Source: Betaproteobacteria bacterium
GTDB lineage: Bacteria; Pseudomonadota; Gammaproteobacteria; Burkholderiales; Burkholderiaceae_D
DNA length: 64,000 nt
Assembly: GCA_025362735.1 (NCBI GenBank)
Contig: JANYFL010000017.1
Coordinates: forward strand, 1-64,000
Direction: 5' to 3'
The notes beneath the pieces are model-generated. The model was given only the letters and a program-made list of their open reading frames with translations. It searched no databases and had not been told where the DNA came from. The translations under genes and the position numbers were made by a program. Position 1 is the stretch's first letter. Every line of letters starts with the position of its first letter. Shown here in pieces: positions 36,006 through 45,633 of this stretch.

Positions 36006-39000
36006 ATGACCGATACTCAAATCAGACATACGATCAAGGCCGCTATCATGGGTTTTGGGGATCAATCACTGCGTTCAGCTGCACTGGAATTTTTCGTGGC
36101 ACTTGGGTACAAGTCCGAGCGCACAATCAATGTGGGAACAGTTAAAGATTTCTGCGAACATTTTGATCCTGAAGGTAAGCTCAATCATCCCAGGGCAGAA
36201 AAAAAACAATGGCAAGCTATTGAGTTACTGTTCCAGCTCACCGACGAAGAGTTGTCGCGCAACGCGACGTTGTTCAAAGACACCGCCGTCAGAGCATCGC
36301 TGCTCCAGTCCTATGTGTTCTTTGCGGTGGAGCTCCAGCCGGGTGATTACGCACGGGGCAAACTGGCCGCTATCACCCGCCAGATCAACCGCATCTTTCC
36401 CATGCCGGTCATGGTGCTGTTCAAGGTGGGGGGCAACTTATCTATTGCCGTCATCAACCGCAGGCAGAACAAGCGGGATGAGAGTAAAGACGTTTTGGGC
36501 AAGGTCACGCTGATCCAAAACATCTCAACGGTCAAACCGCATCCGGGTCACCTGGACATTCTGGCTTCGTTCTCGACCACCGAACTGCTTGCCCGCAAGA
36601 AGCCCATCGGAAACTTCGACCAACTCCACGCCGCGTGGGAAGACGTATTCAACGTTGAATTACTCAACAAGCGCTTTTACGAAGAACTGTCCAACTGGTA
36701 TTTCTGGGCACGCAAGCAAGTCAGCTTCCCGTCTGATCTGGACGACAAAGACACCAAACGCTCAGAAGAAGACAAGAAGGACACCCGCAACGCCACCAGC
36801 GTCATTCGTCTGTTGACGCGGCTGATCTTCTGCTGGTTCCTGAAAGAAAAAGACCTCATTCCCGATCATTTGTTTGACCAGGATGCCGTCACCAACGCCC
36901 TGAATTCTGTTGGCGAAGACGAGAGCACCTATTACCACGCAATTCTGCAAAACCTGTTTTTTGCCACGCTCAACCAGCCCATGAATGCCGACGGTGAACC
37001 TGTCAGGCAGTTCGCTGCGGATGGCGATTTTCAGGAAAACCGCAACCAGCATGGCGTGAAGACCCTCTACCGGTACAAAAAATCTTTCCGTGCGCCAGAC
37101 AACGCGCTCGCATTGTTCGAGGACATTCCATTTCTGAACGGCGGCTTGTTTGCCTGCCTTGACACAGAAGACGACACCGGCAAGGTGCAATATGCCGACG
37201 GCTTTTCACGCAATGCCAAAAAGCAACCCATCGTCCCCAATTGCCTGTTTTTTGCAGCACCCCACGTCGTTGATCTGAGCGAAGACTTTGGCGATGCCAA
37301 GAAAAAGAAAGCTAATGTGCGCGGCCTGCTGCACATCCTGCACGGGTACAAGTTCACCATTGCAGAGAGCACGCCGGTAGAGCAGGAAATCGCCCTCGAC
37401 CCTGAGCTGTTGGGCAACGTTTTTGAAAACTTGCTGGCCAGCTACAACCCTGAAACCGGCACCAACGCCCGCCGCCAGACCGGCTCGTTTTACACCCCGC
37501 GCCCCATCGTGGACTACATGGTGGACGAATCCCTCAAAGCCTACCTTGCGGACGCGCTCGTCAAGGCATTGCCCGCCACCACCTTGGCAGATGCTAAAGC
37601 CGGGCTGGAAATTCTGTTTGCTTATACCGAGAAAGAGCACGCCTTTTCTGAGGCAGAAATTGACGCACTCATTACCGCCATCAACGCCTGCAACATCCTC
37701 GACCCAGCGTGCGGATCGGGTGCCTACCCCATGGGCATCTTGCACAAGCTGGTCTTCATTTTGGGCAAGCTGGATCCGCACAATGAAAAGTGGCGGCAGC
37801 GCCAGGTGGCCAAGGCCGAAGAAATTGAAGACGTGGAGGCCCGCGAGTCATCGGTGCAAGCCATCAATAGCGACTTTGCCAACAACGCGCTGGACTATGG
37901 CCGCAAGCTGTACCTGATCGAGAACTGCATCTACGGTGCAGACATCCAGCCCATTGCTATCCAGATTGCGAAGCTGCGCTTCTTTATCTCGTTAATCTGC
38001 GACCAACGCACCCACAACGACAAGGCGCGCAACCTGGGTGTGCGCCCCCTGCCCAATCTGGAAACCAAGTTTGTTGCCGCCAACACGCTGCTCGGCTTGG
38101 ATATCAAGCAAACAAGCGCAAGCATGGCCAATACCGATGAAATAAAAAAACTCAACGCAAAATTATCCTCAGTAAGGCATCGATATTTCTCTGCTCAAAC
38201 CCGAAAAGCCAAACGTGATTTACAGAAGAAAGACCAAGCGCTTTGCAAAGAGATCACTGAACTTTTGGATGCGATGGGTTATGGCACTGAAGAAGAGCAT
38301 CGACGCATTGCATGGAACCCCTATGACCACCATAGCGTGGCGGACTTCTTTGATCCCGGCAAGATGTTTGGCCCCGCATTGGACGATGGTTTTGATGTCG
38401 TCATCGGGAACCCACCCTATGTGCAGATTCAAAAATTCAAGGCTTCGGATAAAGCCGCGTGGGTCGAGCAAAAGTTCAAAACCTATACAGCCACGGCTGA
38501 CATTTATTGCCTGTTCTATGAGCGCGGCGTTCGCCTTCTGAAGGAGGGTGGACACCTGAGCTTTATCACGTCCAACAAGTGGATGCGTGCGGGCTACGGG
38601 GAGGCGCTGCGTCAGTATTTAGCCAAAGACGTAGAAACCCAAAGCGTGATGGACTTTGGTATGGCGCAGAACTTTGGTGCTGCAACCACTTACACCTGCA
38701 TCGTGCAGCTTGCTAAGCGCCCTGCGAGCGGCGTGACGCGTGGTTGCTATGTGGCCGATGACAAAGCAGCAATGACGGACCCAAGTGATTATTTCGAGCA
38801 AAACGCACTGCCGTTGAAGGGTCTAAATGAGACGCCCTGGGTCGTACTGCCTGCGGCGCGGCAACGCATCAAGCTTGAAGTTGAACAACAAGGCTTGTCG
38901 CTGGAGAAATGGCAGATAGCAATTTATCGCGGTATTTTGACCGGCTATAACGAGGCGTTTTACATCAGCACCACACAGCGGGAAGCATTCATTGCTGAAG

Positions 39001-39911
39001 ACCCACGTTGCGCTGAATTGATTGTTCCCTTGCTGCGTGGACGTTACGTCGGGCGGTATGCGACACAGTGGGCATCTGCGGCTGACGAAAAGTGGATGAT
39101 TGCCACGTTCCCAGCGCTTGACCTGAAATTTGACAACATTCCAATACCGATTCAGCGACATTTGGAAAAGTACCGCGAATCGCTTGAACCTAAGCCACGC
39201 GGCTGGGTCGGGGCTAACTGGCAAGGTAGGAAAGCTGGTTCTTATCAGTGGTTCGAAACGCAAGATCCGATTGCATATCATGCCGACTTTCTAAAGCCGA
39301 AGATCATTTATCCGAACATGACGAAGTACCTGCCGTTTTACTTCGATCAAGATGATCATTTTTTTGGCAACCAAAAATGCTTCATCATTACAAGTGATGC
39401 CGCAAGTCTTCTAACGCTTACAGCGGTATTGAACTCAAGCCTTTTCCGTTGCTGTTTCAAAGATGATTTTCCAGAACTACTGGGCAGCACCTACGAGCTT
39501 AGCAAGATTTTTTTCGAAAAAATCCCCATCAAGAAGCCCACCGCGCAGCAAGCTGCCTTGTTTGAGGCACTGGTTCCCTTGGTGCAAGCTGTCAAGGCTG
39601 AATCGCAAAAGTCAGGCAACACCGAGCTGAACAGTGTGGCGGCTTTTCTGGAGGAAGTGATTGATGCCTGCGTGATGGAAGTCTATTTTGCGGACCACAT
39701 GGCAGAGCATCGCCTTGGCATCATGGCCCACGTCACCCCGCTGCTCCAAGACTTCGATGCCGGTGCGCCGCCAGCAGAACAGGTGGCGGTAGCACAGCAG
39801 TTCTACGCCCAGGCCAACGACAGCAAACACCCTGTTCGCAACATCCTCATCCGTATCCCCGTGGACAGCCCGGATTTGCTGGCCGTGATTCAGCGTGAAG
39901 GCGCGGTATGA
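36006..39911 (+). CDS. Eco57I/PglX-like DNA adenine methyltransferase
   Basis: A protein of about 1301 residues. The SAM-binding motif I is LDPACGSGAYPMGIL (D566 to G572 region) and the catalytic NPPY is at 802-805, the gamma-class N6-adenine methyltransferase order. The C-terminal about 400 residues look like a target-recognition domain. The N-terminal about 450 residues carry FFAVELQPGDYARGKL and later FCWFLKEKDLIPDHLF; I do not see a clear PD-(D/E)XK nuclease, so cleavage may come from the PLD-helicase. Start choice is uncertain: the ATG at 36006 lacks a strong Shine-Dalgarno, and an upstream TTG at 35910 is open. The stop overlaps the ATPase start (ATGA). Confidence 0.9.
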   Translation: MTDTQIRHTIKAAIMGFGDQSLRSAALEFFVALGYKSERTINVGTVKDFCEHFDPEGKLNHPRAEKKQWQAIELLFQLTDEELSRNATLFKDTAVRASLLQSYVFFAVELQPGDYARGKLAAITRQINRIFPMPVMVLFKVGGNLSIAVINRRQNKRDESKDVLGKVTLIQNISTVKPHPGHLDILASFSTTELLARKKPIGNFDQLHAAWEDVFNVELLNKRFYEELSNWYFWARKQVSFPSDLDDKDTKRSEEDKKDTRNATSVIRLLTRLIFCWFLKEKDLIPDHLFDQDAVTNALNSVGEDESTYYHAILQNLFFATLNQPMNADGEPVRQFAADGDFQENRNQHGVKTLYRYKKSFRAPDNALALFEDIPFLNGGLFACLDTEDDTGKVQYADGFSRNAKKQPIVPNCLFFAAPHVVDLSEDFGDAKKKKANVRGLLHILHGYKFTIAESTPVEQEIALDPELLGNVFENLLASYNPETGTNARRQTGSFYTPRPIVDYMVDESLKAYLADALVKALPATTLADAKAGLEILFAYTEKEHAFSEAEIDALITAINACNILDPACGSGAYPMGILHKLVFILGKLDPHNEKWRQRQVAKAEEIEDVEARESSVQAINSDFANNALDYGRKLYLIENCIYGADIQPIAIQIAKLRFFISLICDQRTHNDKARNLGVRPLPNLETKFVAANTLLGLDIKQTSASMANTDEIKKLNAKLSSVRHRYFSAQTRKAKRDLQKKDQALCKEITELLDAMGYGTEEEHRRIAWNPYDHHSVADFFDPGKMFGPALDDGFDVVIGNPPYVQIQKFKASDKAAWVEQKFKTYTATADIYCLFYERGVRLLKEGGHLSFITSNKWMRAGYGEALRQYLAKDVETQSVMDFGMAQNFGAATTYTCIVQLAKRPASGVTRGCYVADDKAAMTDPSDYFEQNALPLKGLNETPWVVLPAARQRIKLEVEQQGLSLEKWQIAIYRGILTGYNEAFYISTTQREAFIAEDPRCAELIVPLLRGRYVGRYATQWASAADEKWMIATFPALDLKFDNIPIPIQRHLEKYRESLEPKPRGWVGANWQGRKAGSYQWFETQDPIAYHADFLKPKIIYPNMTKYLPFYFDQDDHFFGNQKCFIITSDAASLLTLTAVLNSSLFRCCFKDDFPELLGSTYELSKIFFEKIPIKKPTAQQAALFEALVPLVQAVKAESQKSGNTELNSVAAFLEEVIDACVMEVYFADHMAEHRLGIMAHVTPLLQDFDAGAPPAEQVAVAQQFYAQANDSKHPVRNILIRIPVDSPDLLAVIQREGAV

Positions 39912-41569
39912 GTACGCAGCGCCTTGAGCGCATTGAGGTTCGCGCATTCAAAGCTTTCAAACACCTCAATTTCGAACTGCATGGCCGCCACTTGCTGGCC
40001 TATGGTGGCAATGGGGCAGGCAAGTCTTCGCTGTATTGGACGCTCTACACATTTCTACAAAGTGCCGCCAAGGACACGCCCAACGTTGCCAAGTATTTTG
40101 ATGATTCCGGGCCGCAAAGCCTGCTGAACGTTCACGCTACACCGGCAGAGCGCGCAGCCGCAGCCGTAGTCGTGTGGATCAAGGACGACACCCGCACATC
40201 GGCCGCCGTGTATTCGCTGTCACACGAATTGCATGACACGAAGGCTAACCCCGATGTACTGAAAGCCAGTCTGGCCAGCGACTTCATTACCTACCGGGTG
40301 TTGTCCAGCTTCTACCAGTTTCGCTACTCGCAGGCCATTGATCTGTGGCCGGTGTTTGAGCAGGAAATTTTGCCGTTTGTGCAGGGTACGTCCACCAAGG
40401 ATGTGGCTGCCCTGTGGAACAAACTGAATACCGTCGATCCATTTCTCCAGTCGAAGGCCAGCGGAGAAACTGCCTGGTATCGAAAGGGGCGCTATGAACG
40501 CTTTGATGCGGACATTGCCCGATTCAATCAGGCGTTGGACGAGGTATTGGCCAGCATTTCGGCGCAAGCCCAGCTTTTTTATAACGCGCATTTTTCCGAG
40601 CCATGCACTACGGTCGTATTGAAGGTTGGCGCAACGGCGAAGGCATCCAGATATGACCGGTACGCGCACAAATTTACCGTGCCGAGCATTGGCTTTGAGA
40701 TAGAGCTCGACGGCCATGTGGTGCGCAAGCCGCAGTCATTTTTGAATGAGGCCAAGCTGACCCAACTGGCCCTGTCTGTCCGCTTTGGCGCAACGCTGGC
40801 CCACCTGTATGACTCACCCTTAAAGCTGCTGGTGCTGGACGATTTATTGATCAGCTTGGACATGAACAATCGCATGAAGGTGGTGGACATCATCCTGAGC
40901 GAAACGTTTGCCGAGCACCAGAAAATCATCCTGACGCACGACCTGGGGTTCTTTAATGAGTTCAGGCGACGCATTGGCGCCCGACATGCCGAGTGGTCAT
41001 TTCAGCGCTTTGTTGGCAGCCCCGATACAGAAATCCGCTTGCAGAATGAAAAGAGCCAGCTTCAAAAAGCAGAGGAATACCTGCATGGTGAGAGTCTGGA
41101 CGAAGCGGCCCATTGCATTCGTAAGGCAGCCGAAGATACTGCCCGACGTTTTCGTGAGCTCAAAGTTGTACCTACCAAGGATTTTTTGACTTTGACTGAA
41201 CAGTTGCGCTGGGCACGCAACAAACTGTTGGAAAAGTTGCCGACAACGCTTTACGAAAAAGTGTTGAAGGGTGTGCCTGAAAAGCACCGACAGCATCTGA
41301 TCCCGGATTCGGATGTTGACCTTTCGGCCATACCTGCGATCACTCCGGAGGAACTTACTGTTCTCAGCCGATTGCGAAAGCAGTTGCGTACGCTGGTCAC
41401 AAGCGAGCACTGGGTGATGATTGAAAACACAAAAATTATTGACGACGTGCTCGCGACTACTGAGCGAGTCCTTAATCCGGGTTCCCACGGCGGCGAAGCT
41501 CCGCTTTACAAAGCAGAAGTGCGCCAAGCTATTGAACTGGTCAAAAAGCTTGAGAAGTGTCTTGCTTAG
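39908..41569 (+). CDS. SMC/RecF-type AAA ATPase with a HEPN-like C-terminal motif
   Basis: A 553-residue ABC-class ATPase. Walker A is AYGGNGAGKSS (K39) and Walker B is LLVLDDLLISLD (D311-D312), with the FRRRIGARHAEW region following a helical insertion. The C-terminal about 150 residues are all-helical and end in ERVLNPGSHGGEAPLY, giving R520-x6-H527, the R-x4-6-H pattern of HEPN ribonucleases. The motif position near the last helices also fits. ATPases of this class act as sensors in several phage-defence systems. The start overlaps the methyltransferase stop, so the two are translated together. Confidence 0.82.
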   Translation: MSTQRLERIEVRAFKAFKHLNFELHGRHLLAYGGNGAGKSSLYWTLYTFLQSAAKDTPNVAKYFDDSGPQSLLNVHATPAERAAAAVVVWIKDDTRTSAAVYSLSHELHDTKANPDVLKASLASDFITYRVLSSFYQFRYSQAIDLWPVFEQEILPFVQGTSTKDVAALWNKLNTVDPFLQSKASGETAWYRKGRYERFDADIARFNQALDEVLASISAQAQLFYNAHFSEPCTTVVLKVGATAKASRYDRYAHKFTVPSIGFEIELDGHVVRKPQSFLNEAKLTQLALSVRFGATLAHLYDSPLKLLVLDDLLISLDMNNRMKVVDIILSETFAEHQKIILTHDLGFFNEFRRRIGARHAEWSFQRFVGSPDTEIRLQNEKSQLQKAEEYLHGESLDEAAHCIRKAAEDTARRFRELKVVPTKDFLTLTEQLRWARNKLLEKLPTTLYEKVLKGVPEKHRQHLIPDSDVDLSAIPAITPEELTVLSRLRKQLRTLVTSEHWVMIENTKIIDDVLATTERVLNPGSHGGEAPLYKAEVRQAIELVKKLEKCLA

Positions 41570-41658
41570 CGTTTCCAAAGCACTTTCGTAAAGACAAAAT
41601 CAGGTATAGACCAAAATACAATCGGCTATCAAATACCTATTGAGCTAAAAGGATCGTC

Positions 41659-42591
41659 TTGAAAAAAAATATCCAACCCACAGAGTCGGCCAACCACATT
41701 GCTATTTTTCAAGAGAAGTCGATCCGCCGTACTTGGCACAATGAAGAGTGGTGGTTTTCTGTGGTGGACGTTTGCAACGTCCTGACAGAAAGCCCGGATG
41801 CAGGTGCCTACTGGCGCAAACTGAAACAGCGACTGGGGTTGGAAGGAAGTGAAGTCGTGACGTTTTGTCACGGCTTGAAACTCGAAGCTCCGGATGGCAA
41901 GCAACGCATAACGGATTGCGCCAATACCGAAGGCTTGTTCCGCATCATCCAGTCCATTCCCTCACCGCGTGCGGAACCTTTCAAACGCTGGCTGGCGCAA
42001 GTGGGCTACGAGCGGGTCAAGGAAATCGAAAACCCGGAACTGGCCAGCGCCCGCGCCCGCGAGCTGTACCAGGCCAAGGGCTACCCGCAGGCGTGGATCG
42101 AGAAACGCTTGCGCTCGATTGCCATTCGCGGAGAACTGACCGATGAATGGAAAGAGCGTGGCGTGGCCGAAGGCAAGGAGTACGCGATTCTTACCGCTGA
42201 AATTGCGCGTGCAACTTTTGGCGTGACGCCCGGCGCGCATGGTCGTCACAAAGGCTTGGACACGGTGAAGACTGGCAACAACTTGCGTGACCACATGACT
42301 GATCTGGAGTTGATCTTCACTATGCTGGGCGAGGCGGGCACGACGGAGATTGCCCGGCGCAAAAATGCCAAGGGTTTTGTCAGCAACCGCATTGCTGCAA
42401 AAGAGGGCGGCACTGTGGCGGGTGATGCGCGCAAGGCGCTAGAAGCCAAGAGCGGCACGCCGGTAGTTAGTCGCTCCAACTATTTGCCGTTGATCGGTAC
42501 GGAAAGTGGTCGCGCAAGCAAACCCGTATCAAAGACCTTGGCCGCGTCATTGCCATCGCCTGCTGGAAAGAAGAAGGGTGACAGGAAGTGA
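41659..42591 (+). CDS. BRO-N domain / DinD-like protein
   Basis: A 310-residue protein. Residues about 14-110 are a BRO-N domain ([18 protein letters not shown]) as found in phage antirepressors. The middle and C-terminal parts ([51 protein letters not shown]) resemble DinD-type damage-inducible proteins. BRO-N binds DNA; the function of the rest is unknown. The start is a TTG at 41659 supported by AAAGGAT about 7 bases before it; the gap to the ATPase is 89 bp and contains AGGTAT/ATACCT arms (41602-41607, 41633-41638) that could be an operator. The C-terminal tail is basic and rich in S, A and K. Confidence 0.83.
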   Translation: MKKNIQPTESANHIAIFQEKSIRRTWHNEEWWFSVVDVCNVLTESPDAGAYWRKLKQRLGLEGSEVVTFCHGLKLEAPDGKQRITDCANTEGLFRIIQSIPSPRAEPFKRWLAQVGYERVKEIENPELASARARELYQAKGYPQAWIEKRLRSIAIRGELTDEWKERGVAEGKEYAILTAEIARATFGVTPGAHGRHKGLDTVKTGNNLRDHMTDLELIFTMLGEAGTTEIARRKNAKGFVSNRIAAKEGGTVAGDARKALEAKSGTPVVSRSNYLPLIGTESGRASKPVSKTLAASLPSPAGKKKGDRK

Positions 42592-42643
42592 TGTTCTTGC
42601 GTTCCCAACAATCCGGGTCGGCTATGCAGTTGAAGGCAATGGT

Positions 42644-45292
42644 ATGGCTATAAAAACCCAGGAGACCCCGCAACACTCACCGGTGATGCAGCAGTACTTG
42701 CGTATCAAGTCGGAACATCCGGGCATTCTGCTGTTCTACCGGATGGGCGATTTTTATGAAGTCTTCTATGAGGATGCGCAGAAGGCGGCGCGCCTGCTCG
42801 ACATCACGCTGACCGCGCGCGGTCAGTCCGGCGGCCAACCCATACCCATGGCGGGCGTGCCGTTTCATGCCGTTGAGCAATATCTGGCCAAGCTGATCAA
42901 GCTGGGTGAGTCGGTTGCGCTGTGCGAACAGATCGGCGATCCGGCCACTGCAAAAGGCCCGGTCGAACGCAAGGTTGTGCGCATCGTCACGCCCGGTACA
43001 TTGACTGATGCAGCCCTGCTTTCCGACAAGACCGATAGCCTGCTGCTAGCGGTTTGCGAATCCAAAACCAAAATCGGTCTGGCCTGGTTGAATCTGGCCA
43101 GTGGCGATTTGCGCGTGATGGAATGTGCACCGGGACAACTCGATCAGGAACTGGAACGGCTGCGTCCCGCTGAAGTATTGATTGCTGAAGCAAGCCCGAC
43201 CTTCGCGGCTTGCGGCAATGGCTTGCTGCGTGGCACGCGTTTGCCCGGCTGGCATTTTGATCATTCATCGGGACTCGTTGCGCTCAAGCAGCAGCTCGGT
43301 GTGAGCGATCTGGATGCGTATGGCGCTGAGTCGTTCACGCTGGCTGTCGGCGCAGCCGGTGCGTTATTGCGTTACGCCGCGCAAACCCAGGGGCAAACCC
43401 TGGCGCATGTGCAAAGCCTGGTCGTGGAAAGTGAAAGCGGCTATCTGGTATTGGATGCGGCAACGCGCCGCAATCTCGAAATCACCGAAACCTTGCGCGG
43501 CGAGAATGAGCGCGGTGAAAGCGCAACGCTGTTCAGTTTGCTAGATGTCTGCATGACCAATATGGGCAGCCGGTTGTTGCGCCATTGGCTGCATCATCCG
43601 CTGCAGGATCGCCAGACTCCGATGCAGCGTTCGCAAGCGATAGAAGCCTTGCTCGCGAATCAAACCGGAACTGCCGCATACGAAAAACTGCATGCGGGTT
43701 TGCGCAGGATGTCCGATGTGGAACGCATCAGCGCGCGTATTGCCTTGCGCAATGCACGGCCACGTGACCTGTCCGGTTTGCGCGACAGCTTGTCGGACTT
43801 GCCTGCGTTGCAAAAAGGAATGGATGCGCATTTGCGCACGATCCCTTTGCTCGAAGAACTGTATGCCGATTTGAATGTGCCGCAGGCTGCAGGTGAATTG
43901 CTGATTCGTGCCATTGCCGATGAACCTGCCAGCATGGTGCGCGACGGCGGTGTGATTGCGCGTGGTTACGATGCCGAACTGGATGAGTTGCGTGCACTTT
44001 CAGAAAATGCCGGTGCTTTTCTGGTCGATCTGGAGTCGCGCGAGCGGGCGCGTACCGGCATTGCCAATCTGCGTGTCGAGTACAACCGCGTGCACGGTTT
44101 TTTCATTGAAGTCACGCATGGTCAAACCGACAAAGTGCCGGATGATTACCGGCGCCGTCAAACCCTGAAGAATGCCGAGCGTTACATCACGCCCGAATTG
44201 AAGGCTTTCGAAGACAAGGCCTTGTCGGCTCAGGACCGGGCGCTTGCACGGGAAAAATTCCTGTATGAAAAACTGCTCGATCAACTTCTTCCTGAAGTCC
44301 CAGCCTTGCAACGGGTGGCACGCGCGCTGGCGACGCTTGATGTGTTGTGTGCATTAGCCGAACGCGCCAACAAACTGAACTGGTGCAAACCACAATTGAT
44401 GGCTGAACCGCTGTTGCAGATCGAGGCGGGTCGTCACCCGGTTGTCGAGCAACAGCTGCTCCTGCGTCACCAACCCTTTGTTGCGAACGATCTGCTATTG
44501 AGCGATGCCGATGGTGCGCGCCGCAAGATGCTGCTCATCACCGGGCCCAATATGGGCGGCAAATCGACTTACATGCGCCAGACCGCGCTGATTGTGCTGC
44601 TGGCTTATTGTGGCAGTTTTGTTCCGGCCAGCCGCGCTTGTATCGGACCGATCGACCGGATTTTCACGCGCATCGGCGCATCGGATGATCTGGCCGGTGG
44701 GCGCTCCACCTTCATGGTGGAAATGACTGAGGCCGCCGCCATTCTTAATCAGGCCAGCGTAACCAGTCTGGTTTTGATGGACGAAATCGGACGTGGTACC
44801 TCGACCTTTGACGGCCTTGCATTAGCATGGGCCATTGCACGTCAATTGATCGAAGTAACGCGCAGCTATACCTTGTTTGCCACGCATTATTTTGAACTGA
44901 CGCAATTGGCCGATGAGTTTCCGCAAGTGGCCAACGTGCATCTTTCCGCAGTCGAACATCGTGACCAGATTGTTTTTCTGCATGCAGTGCAGGACGGACC
45001 AGCCAGTCAGAGTTACGGTTTGCAAGTGGCGCGTTTGGCCGGTGTGCCGCAAAACGTGATTCGCGCTGCAAGAAAACATCTACAGGAACTCGAAGCGGCA
45101 GCCCATCAGCACAAGTCGCAATTCGATCTGTTTCAACAGCCTCCTTCACCGCAAGCCATTCAGGTGAGCGAAGAAGAAACGCGACTGCGCGATACATTGG
45201 CGACGATTGACCCCGATCAGCTCACGCCACGTGAAGCTCTCGAACAACTTTATTTATTGAAATCTCTGGAGCAGTCCAGAACTGAAACCTGA
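42644..45292 (+). CDS. mutS: DNA mismatch repair protein MutS
   Basis: An 882-residue MutS. The mismatch-binding [15 protein letters not shown] lies near residue 36 (the F-x-E motif), Walker A is [15 protein letters not shown], Walker [17 protein letters not shown], and the ATPase closes with FATHYFELT. It recognises mismatches and starts repair with MutL. GAAGG precedes the ATG at 42644; the frame is open for 46 codons upstream without support. It marks the right edge of the defence-type island. The tRNA-Ser promoter lies in its last codons. Confidence 0.97.
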   Translation: MAIKTQETPQHSPVMQQYLRIKSEHPGILLFYRMGDFYEVFYEDAQKAARLLDITLTARGQSGGQPIPMAGVPFHAVEQYLAKLIKLGESVALCEQIGDPATAKGPVERKVVRIVTPGTLTDAALLSDKTDSLLLAVCESKTKIGLAWLNLASGDLRVMECAPGQLDQELERLRPAEVLIAEASPTFAACGNGLLRGTRLPGWHFDHSSGLVALKQQLGVSDLDAYGAESFTLAVGAAGALLRYAAQTQGQTLAHVQSLVVESESGYLVLDAATRRNLEITETLRGENERGESATLFSLLDVCMTNMGSRLLRHWLHHPLQDRQTPMQRSQAIEALLANQTGTAAYEKLHAGLRRMSDVERISARIALRNARPRDLSGLRDSLSDLPALQKGMDAHLRTIPLLEELYADLNVPQAAGELLIRAIADEPASMVRDGGVIARGYDAELDELRALSENAGAFLVDLESRERARTGIANLRVEYNRVHGFFIEVTHGQTDKVPDDYRRRQTLKNAERYITPELKAFEDKALSAQDRALAREKFLYEKLLDQLLPEVPALQRVARALATLDVLCALAERANKLNWCKPQLMAEPLLQIEAGRHPVVEQQLLLRHQPFVANDLLLSDADGARRKMLLITGPNMGGKSTYMRQTALIVLLAYCGSFVPASRACIGPIDRIFTRIGASDDLAGGRSTFMVEMTEAAAILNQASVTSLVLMDEIGRGTSTFDGLALAWAIARQLIEVTRSYTLFATHYFELTQLADEFPQVANVHLSAVEHRDQIVFLHAVQDGPASQSYGLQVARLAGVPQNVIRAARKHLQELEAAAHQHKSQFDLFQQPPSPQAIQVSEEETRLRDTLATIDPDQLTPREALEQLYLLKSLEQSRTET

Positions 45293-45311
45293 TTGCCGCT
45301 TCGCGTAGAAT
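45282..45311 (+). promoter_or_regulatory. Candidate promoter of tRNA-Ser
   Basis: CTGAAA (45282-45287) and TAGAAT (45306-45311) with an 18-bp spacer, about 19 bp before the mature tRNA 5' end. It sits across the 3' end of mutS. Confidence 0.45.
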
Positions 45312-45329
45312 ACGGCCTGTTGAAATTTA

Positions 45330-45419
45330 GGAAGCGTGGCCGAGCGGTTTAAGGCACCGGTCTTGAAAACCGGCGAGGGGGTAACCCCTCCGTGAGTTCG
45401 AATCTCACCGCTTCCGCCA
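45330..45419 (+). tRNA. tRNA-Ser (anticodon UGA)
   Basis: A 90-nt class II tRNA. The acceptor stem GGAAGCG pairs with CGCTTCC, the discriminator is G and CCA is encoded. The D-arm contains GGCCGAGCGGTTTAAGGC, the anticodon stem CCGGT/ACCGG encloses the loop CTTGAAA with anticodon TGA at 45364-45366, the long variable arm is GAGGGGGTAACCCCTC, and the T-loop is GTTCGAATC. It reads UCA and neighbouring serine codons. Its last 21 nt, including CCA, are repeated at 45541-45561. Confidence 0.97.
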
Positions 45420-45422
45420 CAA

Positions 45423-45450
45423 AAAAAGCCCTGCAGACGCAGGGCTTTTT
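45423..45450 (+). terminator. Rho-independent terminator of tRNA-Ser (copy 1 of a duplicated terminator)
   Basis: Stem AAAAAGCCCTGC / GCAGGGCTTTTT with loop AGAC. The same 27 bases occur again at 47506-47532. It ends the tRNA transcript. Confidence 0.9.
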
Positions 45451-45485
45451 ACATTGAAGCGAGTGAGCCAACAGTTTAGCTCACG

Positions 45486-45551
45486 GGTGAGATTCGAAGG
45501 GCGACGCATGCAAGCGTCGCAGCGGCCTGCAGAATGTAGGCGAATCTCACC
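45486..45551. repeat. Inverted repeat derived from the tRNA T-arm, with an internal hairpin
   Basis: GGTGAGATTCG (45486-45496) and CGAATCTCACC (45541-45551) are perfect 11-bp arms. Both match the T-arm/acceptor region of the tRNA-Ser upstream, one inverted. Inside is a second perfect stem, GCGACGC (45501-45507) and GCGTCGC (45514-45520). The whole could fold as a branched structure or cruciform. No coding sense is visible. Confidence 0.75.
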
Positions 45552-45561
45552 GCTTCCGCCA
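45541..45561 (+). repeat. Direct repeat of the tRNA-Ser 3' end (attachment-site-like)
   Basis: These 21 bases repeat 45399-45419 exactly, from the T-loop to the encoded CCA. Repeats of tRNA 3' ends flank elements inserted by tyrosine recombinases. Only 121 bp separates the copies and no integrase is present, so at most a remnant remains. Confidence 0.7.
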
Positions 45562-45633
45562 GAAGCCTGATTCCATGCGGGTTTTCGGGCTATAAATAAA
45601 ACTACCCATCAAAAAGCCCATCATAAGGATCAA

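Noticed and set aside
31927-42591. Reading the island as BREX, DISARM or a type I restriction system
   Set aside because: PglX-like and helicase/PLD proteins invite this, but PglZ, BrxC, DrmA, DrmB and HsdS-type genes are absent.
45541-45561. A second tRNA-Ser gene
   Set aside because: Only the 3' end is present; no anticodon arm or 5' acceptor strand lies upstream of it.
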